A model generated the notes under the pieces. The model was not told where the DNA came from and searched no databases. It saw only the letters and a list, made by a program, of their open reading frames with translations. Below are positions 1 through 11,382 of a DNA stretch of 64,000 nucleotides, piece after piece; within the stretch, counting starts at the first letter, position 1; the number at the start of each line of letters is the position of its first letter. Origin of the DNA: Vespa crabro (lineage: Eukaryota; Arthropoda; Insecta; Hymenoptera; Vespidae); contig NC_060955.1 in assembly GCF_910589235.1 (NCBI RefSeq), positions 5,078,194 through 5,142,193 of the forward strand, written 5' to 3'. The position numbers were made by a program, and so were the translations under genes.

Positions 1-229
1 ATCGGTAATCCTTAGATACGTTCTAAGCGATTCACTTTTCGTAATAGAGAGAAAGAAAGAAAAAAAGAAAGAGAGAGAGACAGAGACAGAAATACAAAAG
101 ATAGGTAGCTCATACCGCTTACGTTTTTATTACGCGGACGTAAACATAAGGTCGTTAAAATTTTCCTCGCAAGTAACTCTGTCGCGAGATAACAAAAAGA
201 AGAAAACTCGTACGAGTAAAGAGAGAGAG

Positions 230-260
<31 letters not shown>

Positions 261-301
261 AAGAAAGAGACGGAGAGAGAGAGAGAGAGAGAAAGAAAGA
301 G

Positions 302-339
<38 letters not shown>

Positions 340-468
340 AAAGCAAGGAGGAACATGAGAGTAAAGAAAAAAGAAGAAAATACATCTAGCTTGTGGTTAA
401 AGTCGACGGCATGCGGTTAGATGCTACTGCGTGGACCATTTCCTCACTTTTCTCTCTCTCTCTTTCTC

Positions 469-520
<52 letters not shown>

Positions 521-953
521 TACTCGTCAGTGAAACTAAAGTCTCATTTAACGAAAGAGAATTTATTTGCTGAGTGTCGAAATAACGTCGACGATTTCTG
601 CAACGTCGCCGTCATAGTCATTCTCATCGTCTACATACGAAGACTAAAATGGTCTTCCGTCGTTCCCTTCTCATTTGCTTCCACCATAATAACACCACCA
701 TCAATTTCAATCACGAAAGGGGCGCCCGGATCTTTCAGTTTCCTTAAACTTATATCCTCTTCTTTTTCTTCTCTTACCATCAGTGTTACTGATCTCGTAT
801 ACGCACACAAGTAAACGTAAAGTTCCCCGAAAGGGAAAATCCAAGACCATCCGTTCTTCTTCTTTTTATCTCTATCTCTTTCCTTTTCTTATATACTTAA
901 CTCTCACGTTACCTCTCCAATATCAAGCTTGAAAGAGATTTTCCCGACCATTG

Positions 954-1020
<67 letters not shown>

Positions 1021-1268
1021 CATAACGTTAACAGTCGTAACGTGGCTCTACGAATCCAATGGCGTTTCTTTTTTCCTTCAATGCAATGTACGATGACGTT
1101 GCAATTAAAAGTTCATGGACTAACGTGTTGGTCTCGTTAATAGATATCCAATTCGGATAACGGTTGATTCGATGTAAAAGCTAGCAGGTAGGTAGATACT
1201 TGATGGTAAAGGGGGCGTAAAAGATAAGGCGATAGACCGTTTAAATGCCTTGGGGATAGCAAAGGGTA

Positions 1269-1309
<41 letters not shown>

Positions 1310-1600
1310 TTCTTTCTCTTTCTCTTCCGGAAAGGGTAGGCACGAAGAAAATTCAAATCTCTCTAAGACCCCTGTAATCTCAATAGCGATCGATTCGAAT
1401 AGAAAAGCTGGAATGGCTTGTAGATATATATATAGATGATTTTTATCCACAATATATAGTGTGTATATTTATAAATATTCAAAATGTTGAAGGACGAAAG
1501 GTTATCTCGATCTAATGAGTAAGCGATTAATAACGAGGTTGAAATACGATGCTGTATAGTGAACGAAATACGAATCGGTCAAGATACGGTATGTTGTAAA
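1..1600. repeat. Microsatellite-rich non-coding DNA
   Basis: Long interrupted (GA)n lies at 215-340, (CT)n at 451-515 and pure (TA)n at 955-1016. Another (CT)n lies at 1271-1325. The apparent Ser/Leu-rich or Arg/Glu-rich frames are translations of these tracts. No gene is seen. Confidence 0.8.
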
Positions 1601-1639
1601 ATAACGTTGTTAAAGACAAGGTGAAAGAGCGAAAAAGAG

Positions 1640-1960
1640 ATAGAGTGAGTAACAGAGAGAAAGGGATTGCACGTCGACACAGCACGGTTCGTAATTTCCT
1701 GACGTCGTTGGCCGACTGGAAGGGCAAAACGTCGAGGGGTGGCAAACTGGGGCGGCTCGTAAAATTAACGTAACTATGGCAAAGCCTCGAGTTCTCAGCC
1801 GCACGAGCGACATGTCTGCATCATGATCAATGGCGTGTCGCACTGGACGCGTTGGGACGATGGCTTTGCTCGCTACTGCGCTCCTACCAGTCGAGTCGAC
1901 AATTTATAGTGGTCTAACGGCCTTGAGTCTCCGCGAATGCTGCCCAAGGTTTTAACGTAA
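1640..1960. other. GC-richer, repeat-free island of unknown nature
   Basis: This stretch is visibly richer in G and C and in CpG than its flanks and lacks microsatellites. On the plus strand an open frame through it ends RNFLTSLADWKGKTSRGG..., then TAA. On the minus strand an acceptor-like CCGCCCCAG also precedes an open frame. Neither is recognised. It might be an exon, a promoter or a conserved regulatory element. Confidence 0.25.
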
Positions 1961-2682
1961 TCGTGATAGATCGATCGCCGAAGAATTAACGTCGAAAATC
2001 GAGCATCCTGGTACCCTTCTGCAACCTTCTATGTATATCCTTCTGATCCTGAAGAAAGATGTGTCCTTTGACATATGTAGGTTCTATGTATAAAAGCTTA
2101 TAAGAAAGATCGATACACCTGACACGATCCTTTTCCTTTGATAATACGACGAAAAGGAAAATGACAGATTCGATTCGATAGAAGCTGCAAAAGTTATATA
2201 CCTAATGATATATTCACGAGAAACGGATTAATAGACGTTGTTACGATCATGCAACTTAAATCCCCAATGCAACAAGCTCTTCTATAGGTTGTATTAATTT
2301 ATATCTTGATTTATGATCGTAAATGAAAGATTAAAAAAGGAAAAAGTACATTTGTTATACCTATAATGACAATAATATTAATCCAATGATAATAATACGA
2401 TTGATAAAGGTAATGAATCACATTAACGAAATCAGATATTATCGAAGTGCAATGTAACATTCATTAAAGTTCCATTAATAACTTTCATCATCAGGACATA
2501 GCATTCTTTCCACTGATAAAATAATCATATCCGACCGTCATCATTGTATATTGTGAAAATACAATTTTTTTTTTCTAACAATACGGAATCCCAATTCAAT
2601 TCAAGGTTTAATAAAAACGATTCTGTGGCAAAAATCAGCTGATCGTTCGAGCAGTATAATTGTCGGGGAATAATGTATAATC

Positions 2683-2765
<83 letters not shown>

Positions 2766-3169
2766 TCCGGCTCATATTTCATAATTTACTTTGCACGGAT
2801 TATTATCCGGATGAATGATAAATAGCAATGTGTGTCAGTAGAATGTATGTTATGTTTTTCTCACAAATAACATTCGCACGTTTCTATTGCGGAAAATCAC
2901 TTTTTAATGATTACACGATATCCCAAATAAAAAAATAAAAAACCAATACCGTGTAAATTCAAAGAAGACATTGATTAATAACGAAATATCGTATCAGTTT
3001 TCTTTTTCTATTTTTTTTTTTTCTTTTCATGACACGATTCGAATACCATTTGTTTGATAAGAGACGAAGAGGGGGACGGGAAAAATGAGTGGAACACATA
3101 ATTGACTATCACGGAAAAAGCATCAGTATCCTTTGTCTACTTAACGAACCGTAATACGACGCATCTCGA

Positions 3170-3216
<47 letters not shown>

Positions 3217-4539
3217 GCGAGCGCTATTTAAAAGAATAGCATTTCATTTTTATCATCTATGTCAAGCATAAAGCAAACAAAAGAATAATGCGTGGGCAGA
3301 AGGCACACTTTTCGCGTCGAACGAAATATACAGTCTGTATTGTGTGTGCCTTCGTGTATATATGTGTATGTGTGTGTGGGCGCGCTCACCCTAGATAGGT
3401 AGAAAAGGGCTGGATTACGCGTCCTTGACATAATTTTCATCATTGTGTCTCTTCCCGTATATTTTGTGTGTGTGTGTGTGTGTGTGTGTGGATGCGTGTC
3501 ACGTGCACGTGTACTCCTGCATTTTCACGAAAGACTATAATAAAGCGACATGTCTCTTGTAACGTACGCATCGTATCGAAAGTTTCTCAAACGTTCGTTC
3601 GCCACGATAGAATACACGCGTTTGATAATAGTCAAGATGAAGTTTAGTTGGCGTCATGTCTATGTTGAAACATTAAGACTCGAGACACGCAAACAACATC
3701 TATACGCCTATGGCATGATCAATCGTGCGTCAACTCCAAGGCGAAGGCTTAACCTCGTCGGCACCCGGCACAGCCAAAATTTATGACGTTCCGAGTGCTT
3801 TTGGCTAGCACATTACTATGTCTAGGTATATTAATCTTACGCGTGTAGGAAAGTTTGAAAACGTTTCGTGACATTTTGTCAAAGGGAAACATTTCTTTAA
3901 TATAATTACCATTAGAATGATTACAATTATATTATTATCATTATTATTAACTATATTATTTTCATAAACTGATAGGAGTACATCCTGACTTGATTTCTCC
4001 ACATTTCTCATCCTTTAAATTTATTATAATTTTATTACATCTATTATTAATGTCGAAATGTTAATGATACAGTGAAAATTAGGAAAATTTATTGCTCATC
4101 ATCGATGATCCCTCATAATATCAAACATATTACATATTATATCATTGTTTGATAATTAATTATATTTAACTTTATTAACATGAGAAATCCTATATGTAAT
4201 ATCATACTAGGAACGATATTAACAAATTTATGAAAAAAAGAAAAAAACAACGAAATGAACAAATGAATAAACTCATCTTTATACTCATTGATAATCTTAC
4301 GAAAAATTAGGAAAAAATATGGAAAGCAAATATCTTATTTATATTCTCGAAGTAATATGACGCACAAATAATATTACCTATGATGGTACCTTACCAAAGG
4401 TATATATATACGAGTATGTACACGTATCTAATGAGTCCAGCTCGCAAGGAGAATAAGCACAGAGTATAATGAGAATGAATTATGGAGATTGCACGGAAGT
4501 AAACGGCTCCAGGAAAGGTCACATTGTGATTCTACACAT

Positions 4540-4590
<51 letters not shown>

Positions 4591-5900
4591 TCCCAAAATC
4601 TTTACTCGAAAAATTTCAGTTAACACGTACATCCGTTTTTTTTCACCAATTTCTATTTCAAATTAACCAATAATTATTAATTATTAATTATTAATTATTA
4701 ATTAATTAATAGTTAATACGTATATTGATATATATCACTTAAACATTATAAGATCATATCTGGTGATTTTTTTTTTACGCGTATGCGGAATATTTTCCAC
4801 ATTTTACTGATACGTTTTTCCGTCACGAGTTAAACGAAACGTGGTTTGTGTACAAAACAAAAAACACAATGTGCGTGTATGTTTATATAGTAGGGGAGGA
4901 GGGGAAAAGTGGCACACGAGAACGTGTTTGTTCTAAAACGCAATAAAGAAATGTTTCAGGAATATAAAGTTGAGAGATGCGAAGCATTTAAAGATAGTTC
5001 ATGGATACTTGGATCGTTTTATTTGAATATTAATATTTTCGGATAATAATTCGTGCATGAGGATAAAGCTGTTGCATCGAAAATATGCATTTACTTTCGC
5101 CAAGAGCGAGGATTATGATTTAAACTTTTCAAAAATGCGAAACACCGAAAGCGAACGTTGAAAAGTTACTTAATATCTTATAATCGAATAAGATAATTAC
5201 GATTTAAATTGTACGTAAAAATATGGAAGTTGCTAATAAAAGCTCTCTTCCATTTCTTAAAACGTGATTAATAATAATAATACTATAATATTTTGAGATT
5301 TTTTTATATCCCTTAATCAACTCAACTCCGAGATTTCTGGGTTTAAGAAAGATTTCATATATATATATATATACTAAGTTATAAAAGTATATATACACTC
5401 TCCGTAAATATCATAAAAATAGAGCGATCCAAGAAAGAGTTAAATTCGTTTAGAGATCTATAAAATTGCTATAATATCGACATTATATCGTAAAATTTGA
5501 CATTACAGAACGATTTCAAAGATCTTTGTAGCCAAAAGCAGTCGTTCGTACGGAAAGCGAAGCGCTCAAATACATATTCGCCGATGGTTCGAATAGAATC
5601 GTTGAAAATATTTTGGACGATAGGTCAGATCGTACTGAAAAAATGCCAATGGCGAATGGTCGAATCGCTTTCGTCGTTCAATCACTATGAAACTCAAGAG
5701 TAACGTACGAGTATCGATTCAAAATCATTCGGGATATTCGATATCGTGCGCCAAAGGGACACGACTTGCCTTTTAAAGCCGAGAAGAAGATTCGAGATTT
5801 GTGAGAAGAAGAAAAAGAAGAAGAAAAAAAAAAGGAAAAGAAAAAGAAGATAAAACGAAAACAAAAAAGAGAAAGAAATCAAGAGAAATAGAAGGAGTAA
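1961..5900. repeat. AT-rich non-coding DNA with simple repeats
   Basis: Contents include (ATT)n at 2685-2762, (CT)n at 3173-3212 and (TG)n at 3465-3490. There is also (CT)n at 4543-4585 and an (ATTATTA)-type array at 4671-4710. The repeat-free frames near 3550 and 5497 show no recognisable homology or splice context. No gene is supported. Confidence 0.65.
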
Positions 5901-5997
5901 AGAAGATAAGGGGAGTCCGTTATAGGGCGCGAAATTGAGTTCAGATAGAAACGTCATCATAGAAGGAGATGAGAAAAAAAAAGATAGAGAGACTCAC

Positions 5998-6046
5998 TTT
6001 GAGCTCGATGACGTGGTACACGGTCGGTCCTCCTGAGGGGGACCAG
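5998..6046 (-). CDS. Putative 49-nt common exon of the unknown gene
   Basis: On the minus strand the frame WSPSGGPTVYHVIELK ends exactly at an excellent donor, AAA|GTGAGT, in phase 0. An acceptor (TTTATCTTTTC...ACGAG|C) places it in phase with both upstream candidate exons. The joining codon gives Asn after 1a or Thr after 1b. An in-frame TAA just upstream excludes it from being part of a longer open exon. No downstream exon was identified in 1-5998, so the gene would continue past the left edge. Not recognised; tentative. Confidence 0.3.
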
Positions 6047-6797
6047 CTCGTCGTCGTGAAAAGATAAATTTATCGTCGAACTCGCTTTTTAATTCCCACG
6101 ACGACCGACACACCGTTGTGGGCGCGCGCGCGCGCGACAGCAAAGAGAAAATCGCAATCCTGAGATCGTGTTTTCGCTCGAGTTCGGTTTTTCAACCCTC
6201 GACCGAGGGCTGCGATCGAGAACGCATGACGATCATCGACGTTGTCCAGGATCGTCGATGATCCTGTTCTCTTTTGTTTTCATACGATATACACGAACGA
6301 ACTAACGAATCCGATTTTTGGCTCAGACACAACAACGATTGATTCGCGATGGGTTCCTCACGTATCCTAGACGTTGTTATCCTTTCGAGGAATATTCTTA
6401 GAGACGTAGGACGCACGACCTTCCCCGATCACTGCTTCAGGTACACTGTCACGTCACACCGCTGCACTCGCGGCCACGGCTAGCGCACGTACCCCAAAAA
6501 CGTACTACACCACTCGATTTATTTCTATCGTAAATTCTCTTTTATTTCCTTGCTTTGTTTCTCCTCTTCTTTCCCTTATTCTATTTCTCTTTCTCTCCCG
6601 TTTAACTTTCTTCTTCTCTTTCTATTCCCTTCCTTTTTTCTCCCTTTTCTGTCGTAATATAAAAAAGAGGAAGAGACTTTTCGTTGGTGAACACTCTCGA
6701 AGTAAACCGTGTCACCTCTTCGGGATGATAATGTAACAGCTACGGTAACTCGTATCCTCGGCGTCGCCCCAATACTCTTTTCCTCTTCCCTTTTGCT

Positions 6798-6832
<35 letters not shown>

Positions 6833-7616
6833 ATTTCGAGAGAAAGGAAAAATAAAAAAAAAAAACCAATTGGGAACTATCACAAGGCTAGATCCTTCTT
6901 CTTAGATCCAAACGCATCGGTAATCCTACTGTGAAGCGAGATATCCACTTTTATCGTAGAACGAAGAGAGGAAGTAGGACGACCGAAAGAAAAAGGGAGG
7001 ACGCGCGCACGCATCCACGCACGCACGCACGCGGTCGCAAATTTCGAGAACGAGGACGAGGACGACGGCGAGAACAACAACGACGACGCCGCCGCCGATA
7101 ACGATGACAGCGACAATGACGGCGATGGTGACGGTGACGATGACTACGATGACGGCACGTAGGAGCCCTAGGAGAGAGGAGAAACCCTTAAGCCGGATCC
7201 GTCGAGTTTCCTTTCGCCTCGATTTTAGGTCCCCGCCACCCCCGCGTTGCACAGGCGCGAACCGCTTTCAGAATTTCCGAGGGTCGAGCGCCGCGCACGC
7301 TGGAGCGACGAGGAGGAGAGTGCCTGGTGGGAGCACGCGCGTAAGCAAGCAGGAGAGAGAGAAATAGAAGTTGAGTGGAACCGCGGGGGGATGTGAAAGA
7401 GGTGACTGTGGGGGTGTACTGAATCGAGGTCGTCGTCTCTATTCTCTCTTTCTCTCTTTTCTTTCTCCCTCTCTCCCTCTCTTTTTCTCTTTCTCTCGTA
7501 CACGTTTGGTGTAGCTCGAGAGGACTAAGAAAACACAGACTAAACTGCACTAGCCTCGATACGAGACATGCATATCGTAATAGACAATGGATTATTTCCT
7601 TCTATTATTTTTCTTT

Positions 7617-7656
<40 letters not shown>

Positions 7657-7732
7657 ATTTTTCTCTCTTTCTTTCGTTTTCGTATTTATCCCTCGTCGTA
7701 TACGATTCCTCTTCTTCCGTTTAGAAAGTTAC

Positions 7733-7818
7733 GTCGTCAGTGCGACGAGAGGATCGTGGCTACCGCCGTGGCTGCTACTGTCGGCGCTGCCGCGCTGCGT
7801 GGCCGACAGTCTCTTCAT
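7733..7818 (-). CDS. Putative alternative first coding exon (1b) of the same unknown gene, or a 29-codon short ORF
   Basis: A minus-strand ATG in excellent context (CCCCACCATGA) starts a frame beginning MKRLSATQRGSADSSSHGG and ending DPLVALT. It then meets either a weak donor (GAC|GTAACT) in phase 2 or, without splicing, a TAA one codon later. The phase equals that of exon 1a, so both could feed the same downstream exon. It sits in the CpG-rich island. The donor is poor, and a free-standing short ORF or 5' UTR element is equally possible. Confidence 0.2.
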
Positions 7819-7894
7819 GGTGGGGATTTAATAGTGGGAAGGGTGGCGCAGGCGTTTTGCTGCACCGACGCATTGATCCCTGGAATTCGTGGGG

Positions 7895-7984
7895 ACGACG
7901 ACGACGACGTCGACGTCGACGGCGACGACGACGGCAATGGCAACGACGACAACAACGACGACAACGGTGACGATGACGACAACA

Positions 7985-8037
<53 letters not shown>

Positions 8038-8038
8038 A
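7895..8038. repeat. (GAC)n trinucleotide array
   Basis: This is an imperfect (GAC/AAC) array that ends in a nearly pure (GAC) run at 7985-8036. It reads as poly-Asp, poly-Thr, poly-Arg, poly-Ser or poly-Val depending on frame and strand. No splice or start context makes any of these a credible protein. Confidence 0.85.
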
Positions 8039-8229
8039 ACGAGGGCCAAGCGCGTGTCCACCCTTGACGAGAGAAGAGGGAGGTAACGAGAGCCGCTAGA
8101 GAAGGTGGGGAAGTAGTGGAGGGTGGGAAAGAGAGCACCGACCCTCCGAGCAGAATCGTGTCTGCTACGAGCCTTGAGTGTCGCCCACACCTGCGGATCG
8201 CCCAGCGACCACCCACTTTTTACCACCTC

Positions 8230-8242
8230 CTTTCCCTTGCTA

Positions 8243-8283
<41 letters not shown>

Positions 8284-8896
8284 TTCGCTCTTTCTTTCGC
8301 TCTCTTTCTTTCTCTTCTCGTTCGAATGAGACGACACTCAGTCAGCCACGATCGAGGATCTCTACGACCGATCGAATACTTGATCTCACAGATCACCTCT
8401 TTCCAAGTGTGCTGAGTAAAAGTAATCGTCGAAAAAGGACGAATTTGTAGATCGTACACCGCAAACTTTTCCACCGATCGTTTCTTCACTTCTCTCTCTC
8501 TCTCTCTCTCTTTCTGTCCATCTGTCCCTCCATTTCTCTCACACTCTCTCGACAATTTTCTTTACGATTGTTATATTTTTCTTTTTTGTTCTTCATTTTT
8601 TTTTCTTTTGTTACTTGGGTGTTGAACACCTACGATCGTCTGAACGAAAGACCAGGTTTTCGCTCGATTCAAGATTGAATTTATTTGTTATATTCTTTAA
8701 ATGGATAATGTATTTCGCTTTTCGACGTGAACCGACGGCACGAAGGGCTCCATTGTGCCGAGATGAATGCTCAGGATGAAGAGCCACGAGAGGGACTAAG
8801 ATAAACACAACGGACCGAGTGAGCGAATATAAGTTTGTGTGTGAGTGCGTATATGTGTGTGTGTGCGTGTGTGTGTATGTGTACGAAAAGGGGAGA

Positions 8897-8930
<34 letters not shown>

Positions 8931-8960
8931 AAGAGAGAGAGATAGAACGCGAAGATGTAG
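8230..8960. repeat. Cluster of CT, GT and GA tracts
   Basis: There are (CT)n at 8248-8316 and 8492-8514, a (GT)n/(GTGC) stretch at 8836-8882, and (GA)n at 8898-8942. They are interspersed with repeat-free DNA upstream of the candidate exon 1b. A small inverted repeat GGTGTT-G-AACACC lies at 8618-8630. Confidence 0.7.
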
Positions 8961-9005
8961 GGCAGGAAGAACGAGGATTCGAATCCTTCGACGATCCCGA
9001 CTCAC

Positions 9006-9085
9006 TTTTCTTCGAATAAGCGCTGCTTGAAAGAGTCCGAGCCATCGATGGAATTGAATCCTTCCGTGTGATGCACGAGGACCAT
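9006..9085 (-). CDS. Putative alternative first coding exon (1a) of an unknown gene
   Basis: A minus-strand ATG, preceded two codons earlier by an in-frame TAA, opens a 26-codon frame. It starts MVLVHHTEGFNSID and ends SFKQRLFEE, and is cut by a strong donor AA|GTGAGT in phase 2. Codon use and composition are protein-like and free of repeats, unlike the surrounding DNA. It can be joined in frame to the exon at 6046-5998. The ATG context (TCGATGG) is only moderate. The protein is not recognised. It could be chance, so the call is tentative. Confidence 0.3.
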
Positions 9086-9099
9086 CGATTATTTTATCG

Positions 9100-9447
9100 G
9101 CCGAATCGCTCGGGGAAACTCTACTTTTAGGAGTCGATTCGAAGGCGGTCTACATTTTGCGTTTACCGCGAAATGTGAATAAGAGTAAGGTTTACGATCG
9201 AAAGGAAAAAAAAAAAAAAAAGAAAAAAGAAAATAAATAAGGATAGAAAAAAAGAAAAAGGTTCTTCCCTTCCCTCTTTCTTTTCTCCCTTTTAATTTCG
9301 ATGCTTTCGAAATGAAAGAAATTAAAGTCTTTTGTTTTTATAATTTTTTCCTTTTTTCGATTTTTTGAAGGATAATCCAACGCACGCTTGATGGATGGAA
9401 ATTTCAAGTGATTCCTTTAAAGAGGAACCCCTCCGTTCTATAAAATG

Positions 9448-9490
<43 letters not shown>

Positions 9491-11109
9491 TTAAAAGAAG
9501 AATTAAAAGAAGGAAAAGAAAGTATGTGAGATAATTTTGATTTGTTATTTTAATAGGTATTTCATTGATTCTACGCGAGCCGATCGAAATGAACGATCAA
9601 TATTTTTTCTCCCGTAATAATTGTTAATTAATTAAGAAAGCACGTCGACAAGAAAAATACGAAAAGATCTATTTAACTTTGCGAATACTTTACGAGTCCG
9701 ATTCTTTTCTTGCTCTTCTTCAACTTCTTCCCTTCTTCTTTATCTCCTGAGAAAGACCACAAAAAGATCGTTCCATTCGTGATTTTACGATCGAAAGAAA
9801 ATAACGTAGGGAGAAGCGAACGGGCGCAAGAGAATGTAAAATATTCGTGAAGTCTGCGTCTCGTGAATGTGTACTAATGCTGAATAAGTAACGAAGAAGA
9901 CTGTTGATTTCTATCGGCTCGTAAAATCCACATCTCCCTACATTCTTTCTCTTATCTTTTTTCTTTCTCGGCCCTTTAAAAAAGTTCTCTATAGTCTTAG
10001 GAATGGCAGACCGGACGACACGATTGGACGCGTAACGAGGCGCTCGTGCGGGAGGAAAGTAACGATTGGACTATCTGTCTTTGGAAAAAAAGAAGAAAAA
10101 AAATGAAAGGAAAAAAACATAGAGAGAGGGAGAGAGAGAGAGAGAGAGAAAATGCGCGAAGGCGAGATCGTTTGTGGAGAACGAATCGTTTCCTAGCGTG
10201 AAATCCTTCGTGTTTTCGTAGAGATTGTTAGATATATATATAAAAGAAAAAAGAGGATGGCCTTCGTCAATACAAAGCAGAGAGGATAGGCTATAGTAAC
10301 GCGACCCTTCGTTAGTCGCGTCCGATTCCTTCTGAAACTGTTCGCGTTCGTCTTCATTCGTACGAATAAGGAAAAAAAAAGAAATCGTTTCTTCTTAGCG
10401 TTCACTCTCTCTCTCTCTCTCCCCCCCTCTCTCTCCCCCCCTCTCTCTCTCTCTGTTTTTTTCTCTCAAATTATCTTGTTTTTAGAAAAATGTCATGTCT
10501 CGAGTGTCGTGCTATTAAATTGATTTGTGAAAATAAATGACGGTAAAGTCGTCTTATCTGTCGTGAAATTCAAGAACGAGATCATTAAATTTAAGGAAAT
10601 ATAAATCTGTAAAATTCAAGAAGATAGAAAAAAAGAAGGAACGAATTTAAAACTACTTGTGTAATAGTTATAATAACATATAATTCATAGTTACCTATCT
10701 ATCCACTTATCTACCTGCCTATCCTATCTACCTCGTAATTTATCGTTCGTGTTCATTTGATCGATGACACCAATTTTGAACCGTTGAAAATTATACGCTT
10801 ACGTAAATGATACACATTTAATGCGACCTAACTCTCTATTTATCGTCGAGTGTATTACTTTTTGGTAGTATAGATTATTCCTGATTTCGTTCGACATAGT
10901 GTTTTAACGAACGTTGAAACGAAACGCACTGTATTGTTTCTGAAAAAGTCGAGGAAAACAAAAAGGAATAAGATTCTAGCAAATCAATTTTTACCTCTTT
11001 CTTATATTTATTATATGTATCTTTGAATTCAATTCCGATATCGTAAACGTCATTAACTTCATTAATTTCTCGTATCATAAAATACATCAGTTCGATATAT
11101 GTTCGTAAC

Positions 11110-11158
<49 letters not shown>

Positions 11159-11349
11159 CGTGTTTCAAGTTATATTCGTATGACATCTTCCATCGTTCAT
11201 ATTATCACGAGGAATTCGGTCATTTCTTTTTTCACACAAAAACACTGCTGGTACTTTTTTAATCAAACTGTGAGTAAATCGAGATCTCTCTTCGTTAATT
11301 CTGTTTCGTTTCTTATACGAATGAGAAATGTGTATTAACGATATTAACT

Positions 11350-11382
<33 letters not shown>

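Larger units (their letters stand above)
6430..8220. promoter_or_regulatory. GC- and CpG-rich island, probable promoter/5' region
   Basis: Base composition rises well above the flanks, with many CG dinucleotides, (CGACGA)n-type runs and ACGC repeats (7010-7035). It is flanked by CT tracts. It lies between the candidate alternative first exons and the candidate common exon, which suggests a promoter region. Direction is presumed to be minus. The many reading frames here are by-products of the triplet repeats. Confidence 0.35.

Noticed and set aside
7756..8067. A 103-codon plus-strand frame with a poly-Asp tail, plus its poly-Thr, poly-Ser and poly-Val companions
   Set aside because: All are translations of the (GAC)n array in different frames. 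None has a splice or start context that distinguishes it.
8960..8995. A tRNA-like T-arm motif (AGGATTCGAATCCT)
   Set aside because: It is a simple palindrome. No D-arm, anticodon arm or acceptor stem can be placed around it. No tRNA was found elsewhere in the window by eye.
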